64,000 bases of DNA from Archilochus colubris (taxonomy: Eukaryota > Chordata > Aves > Apodiformes > Trochilidae): contig CM041084.1 of NCBI GenBank assembly GCA_023079485.1, positions 130,522,792-130,586,791 on the forward strand, in the 5' to 3' direction. Both the position numbers and the translations under genes were made by a program. Of this stretch, positions 52,950 through 64,000 are shown piece after piece. A model generated the notes under the pieces. That model was not told where the DNA came from. It saw only the letters and a program-made list of their open reading frames with translations, and ran no database searches. How positions within the stretch are numbered: position 1 is the first letter of the stretch; each line of letters starts with the position of its first letter.

Positions 52950-55900
52950 GCATTGCTAACCCTAAGTCCTGTATCACCAGCAACAGGGATGGAAAATTAA
53001 GTGATTTTATTCCTCACAGCTGCTACCCCGAGTCTGAAGTGTGACATTAGTTACTGCTAACAGAACACAGGTTCCTGCAGCAGCTCAGCTCCTGTCATAC
53101 TCCAGGGCAGACCCAGGATGTGCTTTGGGGCATCAGCACCACATTACCCAGCATCTTGTCCTCCAGCTCCACAGTCAGACCTGGATGGCAACACCTGAAT
53201 CATATTAACCCAAGCTCTATCAAGCTGTAAGAGAGAAACAAAATACCACTTAAGAGCAAGGTCAAAACACTTGTCCTCTTTACCTGCTGAGAGGGTGGAA
53301 AAATAATTAACCAGACAGAGTGTTGATCAGCATTAAGGCAACTGGGCAGGTCACTTGTATACAAGCTGATATTTACCACGTGTGCACTCCTGTGTTTTTT
53401 CACACTGGTTTTAAGGGTTTCTTTTCAGCCATAAGGTGCTTTCCCATACTTTTTTTTTTCTTTAAATGACACTCAAGATTAATTGGAAGGTCTTAAAAAA
53501 GGCACAAGCTCTCCAGAGTGTCCTGGTCTAGCTCAGATGCTGCTCCTATAACACCACGAAGCTCTAAGGCTCCTGGATTGACTGATCTGCTTTAAAATCT
53601 CCTTTTCTGAATTTCATGGCTGATTCTCACAGGAGATGTTTATGGCTTCATGGGCCTCTCATAGCCAGAGCTGTAATTTTTGCTCTCAGTGTTTTTTTTA
53701 AAAACAAGTAACTCAGAGGCCATGGGATTAACTACCAGCTGTAATTAGCAATCTTGCTTTAATGGCTCTGTGTCCCTCTTCATAGTGCCCCAGAGCTGCT
53801 GGATGGTGGCCAGTCACAAGCACGAGTAGCCTACTTGCAGCAACAGTCTTGGAAATATTGAAACTAAATATGAAAATTGAGGCCCAGAGCCTTGTACATG
53901 TGTCTCAATCCTGGGTGTGGGCTTCCCACAAACTGGCTTTCCAGGAGGTTGGCAAGTTCAATTCCTGGAGTGTCTGGCTCAGTAGTCAGAGGTTGTGTAA
54001 CACATTGCAGTAGCCCAGCCTTGGCATAGGGTGAGATACAGTTTTCCATAATCACACTGGGGTGGAAGTTATTTGTCATAATTTGAATGAAAATTCAATA
54101 ATTTGAATTTTGCCTATTTTCCCAAGCAGATCATGAGTAAAAAGCATGCCTCCTCCAGACCCCCTCAAGCTCAGCCTCCTCTTCTCTTCACCATTATATT
54201 AAAGCATGAGCAGGCAGTGACCTTAAGACCATCTCATTACAGGCATGTGGGATTCATCATGACAACAGCTGCCTACACTTATTGCTGTCTGCCCTCTTTT
54301 GCATTTCCCTTCCCAGTTCCACTTTCTCTTCAGTCTCAACAGCCAAGTTTTACCCATGCTTTCAATTTCGGTTTATCCCAATGTGTAATAACTGCAGAGC
54401 TTTACTGGGGTTGATCAATGAAATTGTACAGAGATGCTTGGGTACAATTCCTTCTGGGATCAAAGCCCTGGCTGTACCTGACTTCAGCCTTTGGTCCATA
54501 TTTGCACACAGCAATATGTTGTAGCTATCCCTGCTGAGGCTGAAACATTTATTCAGCTTAGATGAGCATCAGTTAAATACCATATCATACAGGGAGATGA
54601 TAAAGGCTTTTCTCAACATGCAGCCCAGTGTGGAGAAAGAGACATGTAGTCCACAGGTTTTCCTCAAATAGATTGGGAAGGGCATTGGGGGAATGCTACT
54701 GAAAAAAGCAAGGCTTGGTTTCTCCCACAAATGGAAAAAAAAGCCTCTGGGCATTGAAACATTGCCTAATGCTCAAGCTATGGGATGGTACCAGGCTGGT
54801 TTTACTTATGCTGAAGCAAATCAGTGGCTTTTACTGCAGGTCCTTCTGACTTCACCTGTGTAGGAGTAAGGAAAATAACCTCCTGACTTCTTCCTGTGGA
54901 GCCTGCAGTGTGATGAGGGATATTTAATTAGCACAGCCTGAATAATGTAGCCTTGTGAATTTGGTTTAGCTTTGATTAAGTGCTAGCACAGGCTTGGAGC
55001 CAGCAGATTCTTTTCACAATAGTATTTTTATGGCATGTTATATGTAGAGCCAGGGCAGCCCCCAGGCCTTGTTCTGGTGTTTGTCCTCTGGGTGTCTGTG
55101 GCTGTGCTGGTGATTTTGGGGAGTGGGTTGGCTCTTGTGTGAGAGGCAGAAGCTGTTGCTGTAGAGTCTGCAGAATTCCCATGGAGATATTGCTTGATGT
55201 ATATATCAGGTTCACCTCCACACGCAATCAAGAGTGTCTCTTATCTTGCTACTCAGCCTGCAGAACTTCTAGCACTTAAGTAGACCAATTATACAACAAA
55301 TAGTGACCAGGGAGACTTCCTAAGACATGGGAGAAGAGGTACCTTGCTTTGCCAGCAGCCAGGTACCAGTGGTACCAGCTACAGGCTGCTTTACGGCTGC
55401 CTTTAGGAAAAATTTCTTTTTCAATGTGTGTATTATTTTGTTTTTAAAGTGGAGGTAACTCATGCAATCAAAATCAAGCAGTCTCAGATGAATTTCTGAT
55501 TTCTCTCACAGAAGAAAAGTTGCCTTGCAGTGCATGTGACCCAAGCACCAAACTGTCTCTTAATGCAGTAGATTGTCCTCCCTCCCAAAGGGAACAATCT
55601 GGAATTAATGATAATCAATAGATGCTTATCCTGAAGTGACTTTGAGCTTAGGCAGCAGCAGCAGCAAAAAAGGTGCTTTCAAATGTGAAGTGGGTGGAAG
55701 AAAGGAGAGGCTATGGGCTTGGGAGATCACTGGTGGTCCCTGAGGCTTTGGGTCCTTGGATCCCCACTTCAAACCTAGAGCATCTCAGAGTAATGATGAT
55801 CTGTGGGGAATCTGGTTGCTTGAATTTGACTAAACTGCTGCTCTGCCTGCACCAGACCTGCCAGCTCAGCAGAGAGACACAGCCCAGGAGCCTGGAGAGC

Positions 55901-58900
55901 AGGGCTGGTGTCTGGTGTTTGTACAAGACAGATCATTAGTAGGGGGCACAGGGAGGGAAGCAGGGAGTAGGGACATGTCTAGGGACAGCCTATTTCAAAG
56001 CATTTTCAGAGGGACTCAGGCCTCCCAAGAATCTGCACCCATGTCTGGCACGTTGCACTGTGTCTGTTTGAAGGGCACCCTTTAGGAACCAAAGCTCCCA
56101 ATCTCTCATGGGTTTAACCACCAGAATTCAAACTGGAAGTAAAATAAAAGCAAAGAATAGCCTCAGAGAAAGATAAGTATGGGCTTTCAACAGAAACACC
56201 TCTTTCAGAGGAGGACGTCTCTACAGGGGCTCCCAGGTCGTACAGGATACCTATCAGTGTACAGCACAGTTTTAATAGGCCCTGGAAAAAATAGGTCTTA
56301 TAGTTCAATATCCCCCTTGTTTGCTAGATTGGGAAAATACTATTTGTACATGCTTATGAGTACTACCACAATTTGAGTATTAATTAATTGTAATGTGCTG
56401 TAGCTCTGGGACAGATAAGGTCTGTGAGGCTTATTAAGCCCTTCTTCAATTTGATAGCAGCAGCAGCCCGAGAAAAATAAGGACTCTGCTATAAGAATCT
56501 TATGAATCCATCAAACAGCCTAATTAATTGGCTGAGAAATGGACAATCAGACATTTAACAGGTGTGATGTGGGGATGATGGTACTGGGAAGGCAAGGGGG
56601 CAGCACCTGCTGGTGTCACCTGAGCCATCAGCTGTTGTCCCTTGCAGCAGGCTGTGATGGCTTGCAGCTCCTCTCCATCCTGAGAGATCACACTCTCATC
56701 TCAGCCCCAGTCAGGGCTGCTCCTGGAGGGATGGGGAGCCAGGAATTGCAGTGACCACACACAAGCCCTGACCTCAGGCTGGGGTTTCCCCTTGGCTGCA
56801 GCCCAGTCCCCCCTCCCCAGCTTTCCCAGTGTGGGGCACCAGTGCCATGGCATTTAGAGATGAAGCCAGCTGAGAAGCAGCCACCAGGCCCCTGAGGGCA
56901 GGACAGCTTTGCCACATCTTCTGGGTGTTTTCTATTGGGCACCAAAGCAAGGCTGCATTGAAGGACCATTTAACCAAAGTTTGAGCAGGATGCTATAGGA
57001 TGATGCTTTTGTATCAGAATTCCCGAGCACATGTACTGAACTCAAAACCAAAACATCACAGTGCCTTTCTGTAGGACCTCCAGTTTTGTCCTCTGACAGT
57101 GCAGTGTTTGCCAGCAGAGGGAGTGGACATGCACTGATTGGCCTGGCCTGGGGCTGGGCACAGTGCTGGTGGCCCATCTGTGATGCTGGTTTCCAGGCAA
57201 GGAAATCACGAGGTGCAATAAAACATGTTTAATTGAGGCAGAAATTAAAATAAATATTTTCCAAGTACCTCATTGGTCAAGGAGTGCTTGGGCTGCGTAA
57301 TTATTTTCAAGCCCACCAGAAGGCACAGCTCTCCATTTTAAAGAAAGCTGGAGCTCCAGCTCCCTGCAAATGTTCAGGAGAGTGTATTTTGAGAGGGTCC
57401 TTGATGGGCTCCTGCAATAAGCACAGCCAAACCATACACAAGTTAGCACATTTGAGATACAAATCAGCAGAACACGACTAATCCAAATCTAACCCAACAC
57501 CATCTGCCACACAAAGCACTGCAGCTATATACAAAAACCTCATTAGTACCTGATGAGAGGGAGGCTGGGACCACAAATAAATGTATTTGCAATACAGGGT
57601 ATGTGCAATGCTGTCAACATCCATGTGGCTCGTGAAAAGGGGACACTTTTCCCCAGCAGCAGCTCTGCCAGGGCTGTCCTTAGGAAAAGCTGGAGGAAGC
57701 AGAGGTGGCAGGCATGTCCTTTGGGGTGCACAGACTCACTCTTGGATATACCCTGGGACCATCCTTGGAAAGCCTGGTGGTACATAGCCTGTGGCAGAAG
57801 CAGATGAAGCCCAGACAGGCTTAGTTTCTGCCCACTGGCCTGTGTTGATCAGGGTGAAAGCCAAAGCAGCAGAATGGAGAGGAACCAAAATACAACCAAC
57901 TATATCCATCTCCCCTGCCTCAGTCTGGCAGCTGCCAGGGACATGGGGACCTGGCAAACATGAGGGTCATTGGCCATGCTGGACCCAATGAGCCACTCAC
58001 AGCACTGCCTGCCATTGCCCCAACAAGTTCTTGCCAAATCCACCTTTGTCTCTGGTGCCCAAGGGCTGGCAGGACACTGGGCCCTGCTTTCCTGATGATG
58101 CTCCTGGCACCATGAGGAGCAAGGAGTTACCTGATGTTGGCAGTAAGGGTGTCACTTCAACTGTCCCCTGGGCCATCAGGGCTATGGTCTGCAGGTCCCT
58201 ACACCTGGGATCCCCATACAGACACAGCACTGGGGGGGGCTGCTGTCCCCTTGGGCAAGGGACATTTGGGGGCCAAGTGCTGCTGAGGGGGTTGGAGGCA
58301 GCAGGGGCAGTGGAGCTGCCCTGCCAGCCTGTGGAGAGAAACCTCTTCCCATCTCTCAGCTTTCTCCATTCTCTCCTGTCCTCAGCTTGCTAGCAAGCAG
58401 CCTGGGGGCATGCAAGCTGGATTTGCCCCTTGGAGGTAACTGCTGGGATAGAGGGATGGGGCTTGTGCACTGCAGCTCAGTGGACAGGAGCTGTGTCCTG
58501 GGACACCTCCTGCTCCAGGCTGCTGCAAAAACAAACTCGTGATCCATGGCGGGTGCTGGTGCAAAGCCCAAACTTGTTGTTGTTACTATTATTATTTATT
58601 GCTTTCTTTTTAATTGAGCACTTCTGTTTGTTTTCATGATCTCTCCCTGCTGGGTGGCCCTGGCTCCTGGGGATAGGTCTGGAGGCACCCATGGCCCAGT
58701 GAAATCCCAGCTCAGGAAGGGGCAGCACTGAGGAGGGGCTGGGGAGGCAGCAGAGGAGGATTGAAAAGGGGAGAGGATGGCAACTGAGACTTCAGAGCAG
58801 ATACAATCCAGAGATATTTTTTTTTAAAGGTAATTAAATAGAGGAGGCAGAATAAAAGGGTCAGTTCAGGGATGCCACATGGTAGCATCTTTAAAGCTAT

Positions 58901-61781
58901 GCAAGAGCAGCGTGATGTAAGAGTGTGGTACTATTAGGGGCTATTGCATTACAAGCTCCCTTGTTTTGTCTATCCACACAGCGAAATATGAAGATCTAAA
59001 ATGGATGAGAAAGAAGTTCCTCAGATGCAAGTCCCTGCAAAGGTTGAGGATGGAGAAGCACAGCACTTCAGCACCAGCCCAGCCATGTAACCCAGAGAAG
59101 AGGGTTAAATGCGTCCTCAGTTTCCCCCCTTGCTCCAGGGACCTTGCCTGTCCCCAGGGCTTGTCCTGTGCCTGGGTCAGCAGGGCAGGAAGAAGCCATG
59201 ATGCATGGCCACAATTATTTTCCTTTCCTTTTAAAGGAGTTAGTCCAAAGGAGAACTGGACTTTGCCTTCTACTGCTTCTTAAATATCTGTGTTTCTGGC
59301 TGGCTCCCCCTCCTACCCTTGGTTTTTTATTCTATTCTCTCATCAACCCATGACAGCATTGCTGTCTCTGACACCCAAGGTCATACCTTGCTCTCTGAAT
59401 TTCCTATTCTCATGTGCTTCATCTTTTCTTTCCCAGGGCACTCCTTGGCCAAAAGCTACTTTTCAGTTCAGTCACCAGGTTTGCTTCTGTAGATATGTTT
59501 TTAGTTTTCATCTGTTTTCCTTCACTTCATGTAGTCTCTTGCCTATTATTTGGGTCAATCATAGGCCGAAATGTGGCAAGACATTTTTATCATGTTCACA
59601 CCAGCAACTGGGATCTTCCTGGTAGCGTAGGACACTGCACTTGCCCAGGGAGTGGTTGGGAATTCAACAATTTAAGTTGCAGAAACATAGGATGTGGGCA
59701 CTCTCTATCACACCCACTTTTGCTTTTGGTTTTTGACTGTGCTGTGCCTTTTGGGAAGCCTCTGAGGGTGTGTGCACTGTGCTGAAAGTGGGCAAACCCA
59801 CTTTTCCATTGGGACCTGCACCTCCCTCCTGGGATGGCAGCAATGCTGCAAGGCCCTGGCTGCTCCATCCACCCATGAGCAGGGCTGGACACTGGAGGCA
59901 GAGCTGAACCCCTTGCACTGAATCCTTTCAGCTCTGTCACAGTTGACCTCCAATTCTGGAGGAGATGGTCCTTCAAAACTCCTGAGTGTCTGCAGCACTA
60001 TTTTAGTCTGGAACAGCTCTTTGTTGGTGCAGTTTCTCTGCTTTTTATCTCGCTCCACTTTACTGGATGGTTTCGAGAATTATAGCATGAAAACATTGGA
60101 ACAGGCAGGCTTTCTATTTTGCCTCCCATCATAATTACAGTGCTTGCACTTTTAAAGTGATTAAGTTGGCATTTTAAATTCTACACAATTTCAGAAGCAC
60201 AGGGGGATACATTAGTCTGAATTATTTCCTGCCAAACAATTCTGCTGTGGAAAGTGCCGAGGCCGCTCATGGAGGTGTGTTGGGGGCAGCAAGTGTGCTC
60301 TTCTGCAGCTCACATCCACATTTTCAGCCCTGGAGAAGGGGTTTCTATGGAGACATTTGCAGTAAACAAATGTATAGCTTCCCCAGCACACCACAGCTTT
60401 GGCCCTGCAAGAGCTTAGGCTGTATTTTTTTGGCAGGGGGGTGATGCCAATGAACCCCAGGGCCAGTGCCCCTTGCCAGCCCCTGTCCCTGTGACCAGTA
60501 ATGCTGCCCTTGAAGCCTGGGGAACAGAGGTCAGGAGCAAGATTTCCTGGTACTTTAGCTAGAGGATGAATTTTGAGAGTTGCCAGAGTGGTATCCTGCT
60601 TGCCTGGCAGCTGTACATACAAGTTCTTTCAAATGTTTGTGTGCACGTGGCCAGGGAGAGCCACAAAATCCTATGTAAAAGCAGAGCAGTGGTTTCATGC
60701 CTCTTCCCAGCATGTCTTGGGCCATGTTCCCCCCTCCTGCCTCTCCCCATGTTGTGGTGCCCATGGGTGGAGACCCACACCCCACCAGGCAGCACTGAGC
60801 ATCCCTGGGCTCCACTCCCCAGGTGCTCAGGGGTTTACAGCCCCTCCTATCAGCCTTTGAGGAATTTCTTCCCTGGGATGACTCAGTAAATCAGAATGCG
60901 AGGAGATGATGCTTGGTTACATGTTGCAGGTTTAAAAGTAATTTTTCCATTCCCTTGCAATACCCCAGCAGAGCTTTCCTGGTTTGTGCATGATGGGCAA
61001 TTTCCATACAAGTAAAGTGCCTGTGGCCAAATATTTCTTGGGTAATAACCAGAAACTGCTATGGCTTAATTATTTTTCCTGTTAAGGCTTCTCTCGCTGT
61101 TCCAGCTCTGCAGAGCTCTCTCCTCTGCATCCCCTCTTGGACTGCAGCATTGCATTGAGCTGGGCTGCTCAAAAGGCTGCTGCTTCTCCAGGAAGCAGTG
61201 CCTGTCACTGGGGGCTTCAGATCAGCCCAGAATATAAAAAATACGCTAAACATTTTGCAATTATCAGGCAAAACAGTAAATGCAGCTGCTGGTAACATTT
61301 ATCTCAGAAGACCAGCACAAAACAAAGAGAGGTCTCAGCAGATGAATGCACAGCCTTATTTCAATCACAGCATCCAACAGAGCATTTGCTAATGACCTGT
61401 GCAAAATTTCACCATGCATCGATTTCCAAATTATGAGCTGAGCTAGCTCAAGTCTGGACTGCAGCTCTCCAGCAGTACCACCCTGTCAAACCCCAATGTG
61501 AAACAAGGATAGAAAAGGCTTTTTGGATAACATATAGCTGTACTGGAAGCAGGGAAAGTCGGACAAAGCCAGCTGGGAGCCCCTGGACTTGATTTAGCCC
61601 TGGCTTGTGCTTTATGGGGGTGGACAGAGGAACAGACAGATGGCCACAGGGTGTGGACAGTGTCTCAGGAAACAGCAGAAATGCCTCATCTTTGTGACTT
61701 GAGCATGAATCTTTAGTAACGTGGAAACAGAGTGTGTGCTGCCAGCAGTGCCATTGCTGGTTGATGGTGAGGCAAATGAAG
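52950..61781. other. Intergenic, no gene recognised
   Basis: About 8.8 kb without a supported exon or transposon. An AT-rich block with a duplicated TAATTAATTG motif and a GATA-type site lies at 56381-56530. A HOX-like CAATAAAAC motif sits in AT-rich DNA near 57218-57260. Confidence 0.6.
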
Positions 61782-61862
61782 CTCAGCAGTGTGGTAGCCT
61801 GGCAGCCCAGCACCTCAGCAGTGTGGTAGCCCAGCAGCCTGGCAGCCTGGCAGCCCAGGAGC
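61782..61862. repeat. Short tandem repeat (32-bp period plus AGCCTGGC units)
   Basis: The 18-mer CTCAGCAGTGTGGTAGCC occurs at 61782-61799 and again at 61814-61831, followed by repeated CAGCCTGG / CAGCCCAG units to about 61862. Confidence 0.85.
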
Positions 61863-63300
61863 GTGGCAGTGGCTGCCACAGCTCGTCCTGCCCTGGCAGC
61901 ACAGGGGACACTTGGCACAGCCTCGCCGGCGGGCAGTCACCCAGAGCAGTCACGCCAAACAGAGGCCATTGTCTCATTAAAATCCCCTTATTCTTGCTCG
62001 TCTGTAAGAAAAGGTTATTCAAGTGCTTGATAAAAACACCAAGTGCTCCAGCACTGAGGAGATGATGGGATTTTAGATGCCCATCCCTGCCTGTTTCTAC
62101 CTAAAACCCCAGGATTTGCCCTCCGCAGGCAGCTGGTGGGACTGTCAGCCCTTTGGGGTCCCTGTCATTTTGGGACTGCAGCAGATCAGTGTCATCTCAG
62201 TAGGACACTCAGTCCCCATTGCTCATCCATTTCTGCCAGAGGCTGCCACTGCTGCGGGTGAGTGCCCTGATTTAAGCTGAAGGAGTTAACAGGGCTGCCC
62301 TGCTCTTGATGCTTTGCTACCTTCCTTCCCTCAGGAGTTAATAACTATCTTACTCTATGTTTTGCACAGGAACAACAGCACACGCAGCAAATTTGCACAA
62401 GTGAAAAAAAATTACTTTGGCAGCCAGTTAGGGCTTGTTTTATTCACCTGGTTTAGCTCTGAGTGGCTGGAAACTGTAGGAGTGCTGGGGAAACACCTTT
62501 TGGGTCCATCCCACACCCGTTAGCACACAGGCTCGGCTGCAGGCAGCTCCTGGGTGGCCTGATGACCTGGAGTGACCAACCTCACCTCCTGATGTAAAGA
62601 CATTCACAGAATACTGGTTATAAAATTCAGCTCACTGGTTTCTAGAGACACACAGCTGTCCAAGTGCTTTGGCCTCCACATCACTCAACTGTCCTCTCTG
62701 AAAGAGGCATCTTTGATAAAGGAGACCTTGCCCTGGGCAGCAAGGGGGAAATCTGAGAGCTAAGTGGGTCTGGAGGAGTCCCTGTTTCCCAGCTTTGCTG
62801 GCAGAGATATTCCAGGGAGCTGTTTGCAAGAGGCTGTGGCAATAGCCCAACCTGAGCTGCTTCTGCTTCTACTGGGCCACTTCACACCCCCCTGGTTTCT
62901 TTAAACTAATAACTGTGATGGCAAAATAACTGATAACTGTTATTGGCAAAATAAATTTGCACAAGCCTCAATCTTGTCAAAATCCTTGGTATGCTCCAAG
63001 CACCTCCAGTAAGTGAGGTTAGGAAGAACTACTACGGTAAACCAAGACTTGACATACAGACCTTCCTAGGCCAGAGGAGCTGTGATAACATTAGAATAAT
63101 CTAAATAGAAAAATACCATTTAGATATGGAAGGTAAAGAGCAGGTATTTGCTCTGGAGAAATGCAGGGACAGAGGAGAGACTCAGTGATGAACCGTGTGA
63201 GACAGAACAGCATCTCAGGAGCACTTGGGTTGGGAGCCCGGCTCTAGGGAATGTGGGTTACTTGCGTTTTGCTGCTGTTATTGGCTTGACAGCAGCCAGC
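61863..63300. other. Intergenic, no gene recognised
   Basis: No recognisable exon, repeat or RNA gene. Confidence 0.55.
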
Positions 63301-63480
63301 AGTGACGCCCCGGCTGTTGAGCACATGGTGCAGGGGTTGTTTCAGCTTCTCTGAGCGCAGGATGCAAAGGGAACGAAGCCGCTTTTCTGGATCACGCTGC
63401 CGGTCACTGCTCGGTGCGAGCTCTGCCTGGCGCCGCTTCCCCGCAGGGATTCCGGCTGCTTTTGGGCTGGGGCCACCGTG
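63301..63480. promoter_or_regulatory. Small CpG-rich patch, possible promoter or enhancer
   Basis: By eye there are about 14 CpG in 180 bp, against near absence of CpG in the neighbouring kilobases. GC-rich words such as GACGCCCCGG, TGCCGGTCAC and GGCGCCGC occur here. A plus-strand donor-like site, GCAGAG|GTGAAA, lies at about 63550/63551. No start site or orientation can be fixed. Confidence 0.35.
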
Positions 63481-63818
63481 CTCTGAGTAATCCCTGGGCC
63501 TGGCTGGCCAAGGGAATGGCTGGATGGCAGCTTCTACCCTTGCTGCAGAGGTGAAAGATGCTCAGCCTCAGCATCTGCTTACGCAGCAGCCCAGTGCCGT
63601 TATCTCCTGTTAATGAAAGGCTGTGACTGCGGCAAGCCGACGCTGCCCTTTTGCCTGAAGCTGCAATTTCCTTCTGCAGGGATTTAGCAAGGGGGTGTGT
63701 GCTAAACTGGTGCTGCCTCCCCTGGGAATAAGTTTAGCAGGAAAAGATGCACTGTACATATCCTCGAGGCTGGATTTTTCCTTCAGAAGGCCAGCAACAG
63801 ACCCAGGACTGCCCTTAG

Positions 63819-64000
63819 GAGCTTTCAGCAGGATGGTACCACCTGCCAGCATCTTCCAGCCCTGTTAAGCCAGAGGAACTGCTCTCTGAGGAGCTCATCA
63901 TGCTGGAGAATAAGCCCCAGCCAGAAGCAGAGCCCCAGACTGTGGATTGGACTATCCCAGGAGAGACTGACTCAGAAACCACAGAAAAAAGAGCTGGAAG
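63819..64000 (+). other. Open frame running off the right edge, unrecognised
   Basis: After a TAG at 63816-63818 this frame stays open for 60 codons to the end of the window, with an ATG at 63900. The last 33 codons are rich in Glu, Pro and Thr (MLENKPQPEAEPQTVDW, then a segment with GETDSETTEK). I do not recognise a family. It could be the start of an exon downstream of the CpG patch at 63.3 kb, or chance. At 60 codons it is well within chance expectation. Confidence 0.15.

Overview
The window is nuclear DNA from a bird, or at least a sauropsid. The evidence is a vertebrate-type CpG island, long CpG-poor intergenic DNA, and interspersed repeats that are all CR1 LINEs. Several of these end in the ATTCTATG-type 3' tail typical of avian CR1. 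No Alu or L1 was seen, and no convincing retroviral gene. Coding content is very low: only one segment is securely protein-coding.

Layout. Positions 1-5950 are the 5' end of YWHAZ (14-3-3 zeta), transcribed on the minus strand. The first coding exon is at 2273-2566 (residues 1-98, clean splice sites). Positions 1-2272 belong to the next intron, which carries a ~350 bp polypurine microsatellite. Positions 2577 to ~3560 are intron 1. A ~2.4 kb CpG island (about 3575-5950) holds five good minus-strand splice donors, which suggests several alternative non-coding first exons. Inside it lie a palindromic CRE, an inverted CCAAT box and YY1-like sites. The rest of YWHAZ lies off the left edge.

From ~5.95 kb to 64 kb no conserved protein-coding exon was recognised. 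This looks like the intergenic space upstream of YWHAZ. It contains CR1 copies at 15.5 kb (minus), 22.8 kb (minus, fragment), 33.7 kb and 39.3 kb (plus, closely related), and a mosaic at 48.8-49.98 kb. The mosaic is best read as an old CR1 that lost most of its reverse-transcriptase region and was later hit by a younger CR1 3' fragment. Tandem repeats include a 14-bp minisatellite (42.5 kb), a TATATG hexamer array (52.8 kb) and smaller arrays at 23.0 and 61.8 kb. A strong G-quadruplex motif is at 9.2 kb.

At the right end a small CpG-rich patch (63.3-63.48 kb) is followed by a candidate splice donor, and then by an open frame running off the edge at 63.82-64.0 kb. This is the one place where an unannotated transcript might begin, and the evidence is weak. 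I found no undescribed multi-gene system. The most useful leads are the promoter architecture, the nested CR1 mosaic, the right-edge CpG patch, and a few AT-rich blocks with homeodomain-like motifs that could be enhancers.
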